Assembly (NCBI GenBank): GCA_023634235.1
Contig: JAMKCF010000003.1
Coordinates: 17,888,742 to 17,952,741, forward strand
Source: Pisaster brevispinus
Taxonomy: Eukaryota > Echinodermata > Asteroidea > Forcipulatida > Asteriidae
DNA length: 64,000 bases
Direction: 5' to 3'
The position numbers were made by a program, and so were the translations under genes. Shown piece after piece: positions 1 to 10,210 of this stretch (its first letter is position 1; each line of letters opens with the position of its first letter). A model generated the notes under the pieces. It made no database searches, was not told the origin of the DNA, and worked only from the letters and a program-made list of their open reading frames with translations.

Positions 1-107
1 ACCCCGACAAGGTACTTGATTCACTTTTTGTTTTTTCTGAGTCTAATGATTTGAATCATGATTTCACTTATGAGGTAAGAATTTCGCTTGTCTTTGCGTG
101 GAACAGA

Positions 108-118
108 TAGCCCAGTGG
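108..118 (+). promoter_or_regulatory. Pol III A box (representative)
   Basis: TAGCCCAGTGG matches the A-box consensus TRGYNNANNNG at every defined base. The motif recurs in nearly every monomer. Its common variants, TAGCCTAGTGG (41 kb onward), TAGCCCAGCGG (46 kb onward) and TAGCACAGTGG (37.8 kb), also satisfy the consensus, so the A box is retained across subfamilies. Rare losses include a one-base deletion near 13,280 and the larger deletion near 45,937. Confidence 0.8.
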
Positions 119-150
119 TTGGGAGATAGTTTCAGGTGGATTGGGACCAC

Positions 151-161
151 GGTTCGAACCC
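151..161 (+). promoter_or_regulatory. Pol III B box (representative)
   Basis: GGTTCGAACCC here and GGTTCGAATCC in most monomers match the B-box core GWTCRANNC. The motif starts 43 bp after the A-box start. It corresponds to the T-loop of a tRNA. Subfamilies differ: GGTTCGAGTCC also fits the consensus, whereas GGTTCTAATCC (35 kb onward), GGTTCATATCC (10,027 and copies) and the deleted form near 9,720 do not. Confidence 0.8.
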
Positions 162-181
162 CGACAAGGTACTTGATTAAC

Positions 182-193
182 TTTTTCTTTTTT
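182..193 (+). terminator. Pol III-type T-run terminator (representative)
   Basis: T5-C-T6 lies about 20 bp past the B box on the same strand, the position and form of a Pol III terminator. Nearly all monomers carry at least one run of five or more T here. Run length is variable: an uninterrupted run of about 11-13 T occurs near 4,571, 8,812 and 9,284. The subfamily with ACAATTTATTTTG (24-29 kb) has only a four-T run. Confidence 0.6.
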
Positions 194-210
194 CTGAGTC
201 TAAAGATTTG

Positions 211-220
211 AATCATGATT
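211..220. repeat. 10-bp palindrome in the spacer (representative)
   Basis: AATCATGATT is a perfect palindrome and includes the BspHI site TCATGA. It recurs once per monomer; common variants are AATCGTGATT and AATCTTGATT in the right half, which break the symmetry. A 7-bp inverted repeat (TGATTCA before the T-run, TGAATCA overlapping the palindrome, for example 802-808 and 837-843) brackets the T-run in many units. It may form a small stem-loop in read-through RNA; no function is known to me. Confidence 0.6.
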
Positions 221-1559
221 TCACTTATGACGTTAGAATTTCGGTTGTCTTTGCGTGAAACAGATAGCCCAGTGGTTGGGAGATAGTTTCTGGTGTTTCG
301 GGACCACGGTTCGAATCCATGCAAAGTCCTTGATTTACTTTTTCTGTTTTCCGAGTCTAAAGATTTGAATTATGATTTCACTTATGACTTAGGAATTTCG
401 TTTGTCTTTGCGTGGAACAGATAGCCCAGTGGTTGGGAGATAGTTTCTGGTGAATCGGGACCACGGTTCGAATCCATGCAAAGTCCTTGATTTACTTTTT
501 CTTTTTTCCGAGTCTAAAGATTTGAATTATGATTTCACTTATGACTTAGAAATTTCGTTTGTCTTTGCGTGGAACAGATAGCCCAGTGGTTGGGAGATAG
601 TTTCTGGTGCATCGGGACCAGGGTTCGAATCCCGAAAAGGTCCTTGATTCACTTTTTTCTTTTTTCTGAGTCTAAAGATTTGAATCATGACTCACTTATG
701 AGGTAAGAATTTCGCTTGTCTTTGCGTGGAACAGATAGCCCAGTGGTTGGCAGATAGTTTCTGGTGGATCGGGACCACGGTTCGAATCCCTACAAGGTCC
801 TTGATTCACTTTTTCTTTTTTCTGAGTCTAAAGATTTGAATCATGATTTCACTTATGAGGTAAGAATTTCGTTCTTGCGTGGAACAGATAGCCCAGTGGT
901 TGGGAGATAGTTCCTGGTGGATCGGGACCCCGGTTCGAATCCCGGCAGTGTCCTTGATCCCCTTTTTCTTTTTTCTGAGTCTAAAGATTTGAATCATGAT
1001 TTCACTTATGAGGTAGGAATTTCGCTTGTCTTTGCGTGGAACAGATAGCCCAGTGGTTGGGAGATAGTTTCTGGTGGATCGGGACCACGGTTCGAACCCC
1101 GACAAGGTACTTGATTCACTTTTTGTTTTTTCTGAGTCTAAAGATTTGAATCATGATTTCACTTATGAGGTAAGAATTTCGCATGTCTTTGCGTGGAACA
1201 GATAGCCCAGTGGTTGGGAGATAGTTTCTGTTGGATCAGGACGACGGTTCGAATCCTGGTAGGATCCTTGATCCCTTTTTTCTGAGTCTAAAGATTTGAA
1301 TCATGATTTCACTTATGAGGTAAGAATTTCGCATGTCTTTGCGTGGAACAGATAGCCCAGTGGTTGGGAGATAGTTTCTGGTGGATCGGGACCACGGTTC
1401 GAATCCATGCAAAGTCCTTGATTTACTTTTTCTTTTTTCCGAGTCTAAAGATTTGAATTATGATTTCACTTATGACTTAGGAATTTCGTTTGTCTTTGCG
1501 TGGAACAGATAGCCCAATGGTTGGGAGATAGTTTCTGGTGGATCGGGACCCCGCTTCGA

Positions 1560-2270
1560 ATCCCGACAAGGTACTTGATTCACTTTTTCTTTTTTCTGAG
1601 TCTAAAGATTTGCATCATGATTTCACTTATGAGGTAAGAATTTCGCTTGTCTTTGCGTGGAACAGATAGCCCAGTGGTTGGGAGATAGTTTCTGGTGAAT
1701 CGGGACCACGGTTCGAATCCATGCAAAGTCCTTGATTTCCTTTTTCTTTTTTCCGAGTCTAAAGATTTGAATTATGATTTCACTTATGACTTGGGAATTT
1801 CGTTTGTCTTTGCGTGGAACAGATAGCCCAGTGGTTGGGAGATAGTTTCTGGTGGATCGGGACCACGGTTCGAATCCCGACAAGGTCCTTGATTCACTTT
1901 TTTCTTTTTTCTGAGTCTAAAGATTTGAATCATGATTTCACTTATGAGGTAAGAATTTCGGTTGTCTTTGCGTGAAACAGATAGCCCAGTGGTTGGGAGA
2001 TAGTTTCTGGTGGATCGGGACCACGGTTCGAATCCCGACAAGGTCCTTGATTCACTTTTTCTTTTTTCTGAGTCTAAAGATTTGAATCGTGATTTCACTT
2101 ATGAGGTAGGAAATTCGCTTGTCTTTGCGTGGATTAGATAGCCCAGTGGTTGGCAGATAGTTTCTGGTGGATCGGGACCACGGTTCGAACCCCGACAAGG
2201 TACTTGATTAACTTTTTCTTTTTTCTGAGTCTAAAGATTTGAATCATGATTTCACTTATGACGTTAGAAT
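1560..2270 (+). repeat. Duplicated segment, copy 1 (offset 1,100 bp)
   Basis: Marked by the rare spacer variant TTTGCATCATG near 1,610. The same series of monomers recurs starting near 2,660 and again near 4,705. The 1,100-bp offset equals seven monomers. A point difference (GTGGATTAGATAG near 2,131 against GTGGAACAGATAG in copy 2) separates copies 1 and 2. Confidence 0.75.
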
Positions 2271-2659
2271 TTCGGTTGTCTTTGCGTGAAACAGATAGCC
2301 CAGTGGTTGGGAGATAGTTTCTGGTGGATCGGGACCACGGTTCGAATCCATGCAAAGTCCTTGATTTACTTTTTCTTTTTTCCGAGTCTAAAGATTTGAA
2401 TTATGATTTCACTTATGACTTAGGAATTTCGTTTGTCTTTGCGTGGAACAGATAGCCCAGTGGTTGGGAGATAGTTTCTGGTGGATCGGGACCACGGTTC
2501 GAATCCCGACAAGGTACTTGATTAACTTTTTCTTTTTTCTGAGTCTAAAGATTTGAATCATGATTTCACTTATGACGTTAGAATTTCGGTTGTCTTTGCG
2601 TGAAACAGATAGCCCAGTGGTTGGCAGATAGTTTCTGGTGGATCGGGACCACGGTTCGA

Positions 2660-3360
2660 ATCCCGACAAGGTACTTGATTCACTTTTTCTTTTTTCTGAG
2701 TCTAAAGATTTGCATCATGATTTCACTTATGAGGTAAGAATTTCGCTTGTCTTTGCGTGGAACAGATAGCCCAGTGGTTGGGAGATAGTTTCTGGTGAAT
2801 CGGGACCACGGTTCGAATCCATGCAAAGTCCTTGATTTCCTTTTTCTTTTTTCCGAGTCTAAAGATTTGAATTATGATTTCACTTATGACTTGGGAATTT
2901 CGTTTGTCTTTGCGTGGAACAGATAGCCCAGTGGTTGGGAGATAGTTTCTGGTGGATCGGGACCACGGTTCGAATCCCGACAAGGTCCTTGATTCACTTT
3001 TTTCTTTTTTCTGAGTCTAAAGATTTGAATCATGATTTCACTTATGAGGTAAGAATTTCGGTTGTCTTTGCGTGAAACAGATAGCCCAGTGGTTGGGAGA
3101 TAGTTTCTGGTGGATCGGGACCACGGTTCGAATCCCGACAAGGTCCTTGATTCACTTTTTCTTTTTTCTGAGTCTAAAGATTTGAATCGTGATTTCACTT
3201 ATGAGGTAGGAAATTCGCTTGTCTTTGCGTGGAACAGATAGCCCAGTGGTTGGCAGATAGTTTCTGGTGGATCGGGACCACGGTTCGAACCCCGACAAGG
3301 TACTTGATTAACTTTTTCTTTTTTCTGAGTCTAAAGATTTGAATCATGATTTCACTTATG
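2660..3360 (+). repeat. Duplicated segment, copy 2
   Basis: Carries TTTGCATCATG near 2,710 and follows copy 1 monomer by monomer until about 3,360, where copy 1 continues with ACGTTAG but this copy has ACTTGGG. That switch is a recombination junction between two different monomers. Confidence 0.75.
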
Positions 3361-4704
3361 ACTTGGGAATTTCGTTTGTCTTTGCGTGGAACAGATAGCC
3401 CAGTGGTTGGGAGATAGTTTCTGGTGGATCGGGACCACGGTTCGAATCCCGACAAGGTCCTTGATTCACTTTTTTCTTTTTTCTGAGTCTAAAGATTTGA
3501 ATCATGATTTCACTTATGAGGTAAGAATTTCGGTTGTCTTTGCGTGAAACAGATAGCCCAGTGGTTGGGAGATAGTTTCTGGTGAATCGGGACCACGGTT
3601 CGAATCCATGCAAAGTCCTTGATTTCCTTTTTCTTTTTTCCGAGTCTAAAGATTTGAATTATGATTTCACTTATGACTTGGGAATTTCGTTTGTCTTTGC
3701 GTGGAACAGATAGCCCAGTGGTTGGGAGATAGTTTCTGGTGGATCGGGACCACGGTTCGAATCCCGACAAGGTCCTTGATTCATTTTTTTCTTTTTTCTG
3801 AGTCTAAAGATTTGAATCATGATTTCACTTATGAGGTAAGAATTTCGGTTGTCTTTGCGTGAAACAGATAGCCCAGTGGTTGGAAGATAGTTTCTGGTGG
3901 ATCGGGACCACGGTTCGAATCCCGACAAGGTCCTTGATTCACTTTTTCTTTTTTCTGAGTCTAAAGATTTGAATCGTGATTTCACTTATGAGGTAGGAAA
4001 TTCGCTTGTCTTTGCGTGGAACAGATAGCCCAGTGGTTGGCAGATAGTTTCTGGTGGATCGGGACCACGGTTCGAACCCCGACAAGGTACTTGATTAACT
4101 TTTTCTTTTTTCTGAGTCTGAAGATTTGAATCATGATTTCACTTATGACGTTAGAATTTCGGTTGTCTTTGCGTGAAACAGATAGCCCAGTGGTTGGGAG
4201 ATAGTTTCTGGTGGATCGGGACCACGGTTCGAATCCCGACAAGGTCCTTGATTCACTTTTTCTTTTTTCTGAGTCTAAAGATTTGAATCATGATTTCACT
4301 TATGAGGTAAGAATTTCGCTTGGCTTTGCGTGGAACAGATAGCCCAGTGGTTTGGAGATAGTTTCTGGTGAATCGGGACCACGGTTCGAGTCCCGGCAAA
4401 GTCCTTGATCAACTTTTTCTTTTTTCTGAGTCTAAAGATTTGAATCATGATTTCACTTATGACTTAGGAATTTCGCTTGTCTTTGCGTGGAGCAGATAGC
4501 CCAGTGGTTGGGAGATAGTTTCTGGTGGATCAGGACCAAGGTTCGAATCCCGCTAGGGTCCTCGATCCCCTTTTTTTTTTTTTCTGAGTCTAAAGATTTG
4601 AATCATGATTTCACTTATGAGGTAGGAGTTTCGCTTGTCTTTGCGTGGAACAGATAGCCCAGTGGTTGGGAGATAGTTTCTGGTGGATCGGGACCACGGT
4701 TCGA

Positions 4705-5410
4705 ATCCCGACAAGGTACTTGATTCACTTTTTCTTTTTTCTGAGTCTAAAGATTTGCATCATGATTTCACTTATGAGGTAAGAATTTCGCTTGTCTTTG
4801 CGTGGAACAGATAGCCCAGTGGTTGGGAGATAGTTTCTGGTGAATCGGGACCACGGTTCGAATCCATGCAAAGTCCTTGATTTCCTTTTTCTTTTTTCCG
4901 AGTCTAAAGATTTGAATTATGATTTCACTTATGACTTGGGAATTTCGTTTGTCTTTGCGTGGAACAGATAGCCCAGTGGTTGGGAGATAGTTTCTGGTGG
5001 ATCGGGACCACGGTTCGAATCCCGACAAGGTCCTTGATTCACTTTTTTCTTTTTTCTGAGTCTAAAGATTTGAATCATGATTTCACTTATGAGGTAAGAA
5101 TTTCGGTTGTCTTTGCGTGAAACAGATAGCCCAGTGGTTGGGAGATAGTTTCTGGTGGATCGGGACCACGGTTCGAATCCCGACAAGGTCCTTGATTCAC
5201 TTTTTCTTTTTTCTGAGTCTAAAGATTTGAATCGTGATTTCACTTATGAGGTAGGAAATTCGCTTGTCTTTGCGTGGAACAGATAGCCCAGTGGTTGGCA
5301 GATAGTTTCTGGTGGATCGGGACCACGGTTCGAACCCCGACAAGGTACTTGATTAACTTTTTCTTTTTTCTGAGTCTAAAGATTTGAATCATGATTTCAC
5401 TTATGACGTT
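4705..5410 (+). repeat. Duplicated segment, copy 3
   Basis: Carries TTTGCATCATG near 4,755, about 2,045 bp (13 monomers) after copy 2. It keeps the ACGTTAG monomer at its end like copy 1, so copies 1 and 3 share the longer order. Confidence 0.72.
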
Positions 5411-8326
5411 AGAATTTCGGTTGTCTTTGCGTGAAACAGATAGCCCAGTGGTTGGGAGATAGTTTCTGGTGGATCGGGACCACGGTTCGAATCCATGCAA
5501 AGTCCTTGATTTACTTTTTCTTTTTTCCGAGTCTAAAGATTTGAATTATGATTTCACTTATGACTTAGGAATTTCGTTTGTCTTTGCGTGGAACAGATAG
5601 CCCAGTGGTTGGGAGATAGTTTCTGGTGAATCGGGACCACGGTTCGAATCCATGCAAATTCCTTGATTTACTTTTTCTTTTTTCCGAGTCTAAAGATTTG
5701 AATTATGATTTCACTTATGACTTAGGAATTTCGTTTGTCTTTGCGTGGAACAGATAGCCCAGTGGTTGGGAGATAGTTTCTGGTGGATCGGGACCACGGT
5801 TCGAATCCCGACAAGGTACTTGATTAACTTTTTCTTTTTTCTGAGTCTAAAGATTTGAATCATGATTTCACTTATGAGGTAAGAATTTCGCTTGTCTTTG
5901 CGTGGAACAGATAGCCCAGTGGTTGGGAGATAGTTTCTGGTGGATCGGGACCACGGTTCGAATCCCGACAAGGTCCTTGATTCACTTTTTCTTTTTTCTG
6001 AGTCTAAAGATTTGAATCGTGATTTCACTTATGAGGTAGGAAATTCGCTTGTCTTTGCGTGGAACAGATAGCCCAGTGGTTGGCAGATAGTTTCTGGTGG
6101 ATCGGGACCACGGTTCGAACCCCGACAAGGTACTTGATTAACTTTTTCTTTTTTCTGAGTCTAAAGATTTGAATCATGATTTCACTTATGACGTTAGAAT
6201 TTCGGTTGTCTTTGCGTGAAACAGATAGCCCAGTGGTTGGGAGATAGTTTCTGGTGGATCGGGACCACGGTTCGAATCCATGCAAAGTCCTTGATTTACT
6301 TTTTCTTTTTTCCGAGTCTAAAGATTTGAATTATGATTTCACTTATGACTTAGGAATTTCGGTTGTCTTTGCGTGAAACAGATAGCCCAGTGGTTGGGAG
6401 ATAGTTTCTGGTGGATCGGGACCACGGTTCGAATCCCGACAAGGTCCTTGATTCACTTTTTCTTTTTTCTGAGTCTAAAGATTTGAATTATGATTTCACT
6501 TATGACTTAGGAATTTCGTTTGTCTTTGCGTGGAACAGATAGCCCAGTGGTTGGGAGATAGTTTCTGGTGGATCGGGACCACGGTTCGAATCCCGACAAG
6601 GTACTTGATTAACTTTTTCTTTTTTCTGAGTCTAAAGATTTGAATCATGATTTCACTTATGAGGTAAGAATTTCGCTTGTCTTTGCGTGGAACAGATAGC
6701 CCAGTGGTTGGGAGATAGTTTCTGGTGGATCGGGACCACGGTTCGAATCCCGACAAGGTCCTTGATTCACTTTTTCTTTTTTCTGAGTCTAAAGATTTGA
6801 ATCGTGATTTCACTTATGAGGTAGGAAATTCGCTTGTCTTTGCGTGGAACAGATAGCCCAGTGGTTGGCAGATAGTTTCTGGTGGATCGGGACCACGGTT
6901 CGAACCCCGACAAGGTACTTGATTAACTTTTTCTTTTTTCTGAGTCTAAAGATTTGAATCATGATTTCACTTATGACGTTAGAATTTCGGTTGTCTTTGC
7001 GTGAAACAGATAGCCCAGTGGTTGGGAGATAGTTTCTGGTGGATCGGGACCACGGTTCGAATCCATGCAAAGTCCTTGATTTACTTTTTCTTTTTTCCGA
7101 GTCTAAAGATTTGAATTATGATTTCACTTATGACTTAGGAATTTCGGTTGTCTTTGCGTGAAACAGATAGCCCAGTGGTTGGGAGATAGTTTCTGGTGGA
7201 TCGGGACCACGGTTCGAATCCCGACAAGGTCCTTGATTCACTTTTTCTTTTTTCTGAGTCTAAAGATTTGAATCGTGATTTCACTTATGAGGTAGGAAAT
7301 TCGCTTGTCTTTGCGTGGAACAGATAGCCCAGTGGTTGGCAGATAGTTTCTGGTGGATCGGGACCACGGTTCGAACCCCGACAAGGTACTTGATTAACTT
7401 TTTCTTTTTTCTGAGTCTAAAGATTTGAATCATGATTTCACTTATGACGTTAGAATTTCGGTTGTCTTTGCGTGAAACAGATAGCCCAGTTGTTGGGAGA
7501 TAGTTTCTGGTGGATCGGGACCACGGTTCGAATCCATGCAAAGTCCTTGATTTACTTTTTCTTTTTTCCGAGTCTAAAGATTTGAATTATGATTTCACTT
7601 ATGACTTAGGAATTTCGTTTGTCTTTGCGTGGAACAGATAGCCCAGTGGTTGGGAGATAGTTTCTGGTGAATCGGGACCACGGTTCGAATCCATGCAAAT
7701 TCCTTGATTTACTTTTTCTTTTTTCCGAGTCTAAAGATTTGAATTATGATTTCACTTATGACTTAGGAATTTCGTTTGTCTTTGCGTGGAACAGATAGCC
7801 CAGTGGTTGGGAGATAGTTTCTGGTGGATCGGGACCACGGTTCGAATCCCGACAAGGTACTTGATTAACTTTTTCTTTTTTCTGAGTCTAAAGATTTGAA
7901 TCATGATTTCACTTATGAGGTAAGAATTTCGCTTGTCTTTGCGTGGAACAGATAGCCCAGTGGTTGGGAGATAGTTTCTGGTGGATCGGGACCACGGTTC
8001 GAATCCCGACAAGGTCCTTGATTCACTTTTTCTTTTTTCTGAGTCTAAAGATTTGAATCGTGATTTCACTTATGAGGTAGGAAATTCGCTTGTCTTTGCG
8101 TGGAACAGATAGCCCAGTGGTTGGCAGATAGTTTCTGGTGGATCGGGACCACGGTTCGAACCCCGACAAGGTACTTGATTAACTTTTTCTTTTTTCTGAG
8201 TCTAAAGATTTGAATCATGATTTCACTTATGACGTTAGAATTTCGGTTGTCTTTGCGTGAAACAGATAGCCCAGTGGTTGGGAGATAGTTTCTGGTGGAT
8301 CGGGACCACGGTTCGAATCCATGCAA
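5240..8326 (+). repeat. 5-monomer higher-order repeat, 785 bp
   Basis: Identical monomer series start at 5,240, 6,025, 6,810, 7,281 and 8,066. Three of the four steps are 785 bp (five monomers) and one is 471 bp (three monomers). The rare tail CATGCAAATT occurs at 5,651, 7,692 and 8,477, that is 2,041 and 785 bp apart, confirming the register. The 471-bp step is a unit shortened by two monomers, as expected from unequal exchange. Confidence 0.82.
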
Positions 8327-9114
8327 AGTCCTTGATTTACTTTTTCTTTTTTCCGAGTCTAAAGATTTGAATTATGATTTCACTTATGACTTAGGAATTT
8401 CGTTTGTCTTTGCGTGGAACAGATAGCCCAGTGGTTGGGAGATAGTTTCTGGTGAATCGGGACCACGGTTCGAATCCATGCAAATTCCTTGATTTACTTT
8501 TTCTTTTTTCCGAGTCTAAAGATTTGAATTATGATTTCACTTATGACTTAGGAATTTCGTTTGTCTTTGCGTGGAACAGATAGCCCAGTGGTTGGGAGAT
8601 AGTTTCTGGTGAATCGGGACCACGGTTCGAGTCCCGGCAAAGTCCTTGATCAACTTTTTCTTTTTTCTGAGTCTAAAGATTTGAATCATGATTTCACTTA
8701 TGACTTAGGAATTTCGCTTGTCTTTGCGTGGAGCAGATAGCCCAGTGGTTGGGAGATAGTTTCTGGTGGATCAGGACCAAGGTTCGAATCCCGCTAGGGT
8801 CCTCGATCCCCTTTTTTTTTTTCTGAGTCTAAAGATTTGAATCATGATTTCACTTATGAGGTAGGAGTTTCGCTTGTCTTTGCGTGGAACAGATAGCCCA
8901 GTGGTTGGGAGATAGTTTCTGGTGGATCGGGACCACGGTTCGAACCCCGACAAGGTACTTGATTCACTTTTTGTTTTTTCTGAGTCTAAAGATTTGAATC
9001 ATGATTTCACTTATGAGGTAGGGATTTCGCTTGTCTTTGCGTGGAACAGATAGCCCAGTGGTTGGCAGATAGTTTCTGGTGGATCGGCACCCCGGTTCGA
9101 ATCCAGACAAGGTA

Positions 9115-9898
9115 CTTGATTCACTTTTTCTTTTTTTCTGAGTCTAAAGATTTGAATCATGATTTCACTTATGAGGTAAGAATTTCGCTTGTCTTTGCGT
9201 GGAACAGATAGCCCAGTGGTTGGCAGATAGTTTCTGGTGGATCGGGACCACGGTTCGAACCCCGACAAGGTACTTGATTAACTTTTTTTTTTTTTCTGAG
9301 TCTAAAAATTTGAATCATGATTTCACTTATGACGTTAGAATTTCGGTTGTCTTTGCGTGAAACAGATAGCCCAGTGGTTGGGAGTTAGTTTCTGGTGGAT
9401 CGGGACCACGGTTCGAATTCCGACAAGGTCCTTGATTCACTTTTTCTTTTTTCTGAGTCTAAAGATTTGAATCATGATTTCACTTATGAGGTAAGAATTT
9501 CTCTTGTCTTTGCGTGGAACAGATAGCCCAGTGGTTGGCAGATAGTTTCTGGTGGATCGGGACCACGGTTCGAACCCCGACAAGGTACTTGATTAACTTT
9601 TTCTTTTTTCTGAGTCTAAAGATTTGAATCATGATTTCACTTATGACGTTAGAATTTCGGTTGTCTTTGCGTGAAACAGATAGCCCAGTGGTTGGCAGAT
9701 AGTTTCTGGTGGATCGGCACCCCGGCAGTGTCCTTGATCTTTTTTTTCTTTTTTTTCAGAGTCTAAGGATTTGAATCATGATTTCACTTATGATGTAAGA
9801 ATTTCGCTTGTCTTTGCGTGGAACAGATAGCCCAGTGGTTGGGAGATAGTTTCTGGTGGATCGGGACCCCGGTTCGAATCCCGGCAGTGTCCTTGATT
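9115..9898 (+). repeat. 1,090-bp offset duplication, copy 1
   Basis: Shares GGGAGTTAG (near 9,380) and the B-box-deleted monomer (near 9,720) with a copy 1,090 bp downstream. Seven full monomers would be 1,099 bp; the shortfall fits the internal deletion of 12 bp plus small T-run insertions. Confidence 0.75.
9711..9730 (+). repeat. Monomer with B box deleted (copy 1)
   Basis: The usual CCCCGG-TTCGAATCCCGG-CAG is shortened to CCCCGGCAG. The missing 12 bp lie between two CCGG direct repeats, consistent with slippage. The related undeleted monomer, with the same GGCAGATAG and GATCGGCACC variants, is at 9,065-9,105. This unit keeps its A box and T-run but has no B box. Confidence 0.85.
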
Positions 9899-10210
9899 AA
9901 CTTTTTCTTTTTTCTGAGTCTAAAGATTTGAATCATGATTTCACTTATGACTTAGGAATTTCCCTTGTCTTTGCGTGGAACAGATAGCCCAGTGGTTGGG
10001 AGATAGTTTCTGGTGTTCGGGACCACGGTTCATATCCTGACAAGGTACTTGATTCACTTTTTCTTTTTTCTAAGTCTAAAGATTTGAATCATGATTTCAC
10101 TTATGATGTAGGAATTTCGCTTGTCTTTGCGTGAAACAGATAGCCCAGTGGTTTGGGAGATAGTTTCTGGTGGAGCGGGACCACGGTTCGAATCCCGACA
10201 AGGTCCTAGA
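9899..10210 (+). repeat. Dimer with TTCATATCC B-box variant, copy 1
   Basis: Two successive monomers: the first has GGTGTTCGGG and a degenerate B box GGTTCATATCC at 10,027-10,037, the second has an extra T in GTGGTTTGGG and the tail TCCTAGATTCAC. The degenerate B box recurs at 11,747, 14,892 and 16,462, which traces segment duplication across 6.5 kb. Confidence 0.75.

Larger units (their letters stand above)
101..193 (+). ncRNA. tRNA-like Pol III transcription module (representative)
   Basis: Seen: seven bases precede T8-like position 108, and A and B boxes start 43 bp apart, as in an intronless tRNA gene. The D-arm half reads GCCC-AGTGGTT-GGGA, allowing three C-G pairs. The T-loop core TTCGAA is intact, but the T stem has mismatches in the usual ACCACGG form; it is better in the CCCCGG form (four of five pairs, for example near 930). 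No convincing anticodon stem or acceptor stem can be drawn, and no CCA is present. Known: Pol III transcribes tRNA-derived SINEs from such boxes and stops at T runs of four or more. Inferred product: an RNA of about 90-95 nt starting roughly 10-15 bp before the A box. Not a functional tRNA. Expression cannot be judged from sequence. Confidence 0.5.
101..257 (+). repeat. Reference monomer used to describe the unit
   Basis: One full unit phased at GAACAG. It contains the tRNA-like half (A box 108-118, B box 151-161), the tail, the double T-run at 182-193, the palindrome AATCATGATT at 211-220, and a spacer ending in the leader TCTTTGCGTG of the next unit. The next A box starts at 265, exactly 157 bp later. 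Because 157 leaves remainder 1 on division by 3, each successive unit is read in a different frame. The unit holds a TCATGA (BspHI) site and, in most units, a TTCGAA (BstBI) site, so a 157-bp restriction ladder is expected. Confidence 0.93.
1..8640 (+). repeat. Satellite block A: CAGATAG / TCTGAGTCTAAAG class
   Basis: Monomers have CAGATAG leading into the A box, spacer TCTGAGTCTAAAG, and tails of three kinds: CCGACAAGGTAC, CCGACAAGGTCC and CATGCAAAGTCC. The segment after CACTTATG alternates between ACTTAGG, ACGTTAG and AGGTAAG, giving distinguishable monomer types whose order repeats. B boxes are mostly intact. Higher-order copies are frequent and nearly identical, which indicates recent homogenisation. 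Confidence 0.8.

Noticed and set aside
80..115. CENP-B box in the leader CTTTGCGTGGAACAGAT.
   Set aside because: The essential TTCG and CGGG cores are absent; only about half the positions agree by eye.
101..175. A functional tRNA gene in each unit.
   Set aside because: The boxes and spacing fit, but no anticodon stem, a mismatched T stem and no complementary acceptor stem. Called tRNA-derived instead.
220..257. Hammerhead-type ribozyme, as found in some tRNA-derived tandem repeats; CTTATGAGG looked similar to CTGATGAG.
   Set aside because: The invariant core G is missing, no GAAA partner lies in the right place and no closing stems form. The reverse strand has no CTGATGA either.
64..8326. 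Many reverse-strand open reading frames of about 60-105 codons with shared peptides such as GFEPWSRSTRN.
   Set aside because: They are the satellite monomer read in successive frames, antisense to the B box. They change frame each 157 bp, end at monomer-fixed stops, and show no domain, signal peptide or coding-type conservation.
9241..9300. Poly-T tract of about 13 bases as the 3' tail of an inserted retroelement.
   Set aside because: It lies exactly where the monomer's double T-run belongs, without target-site duplication or foreign sequence; it is T-run length variation.
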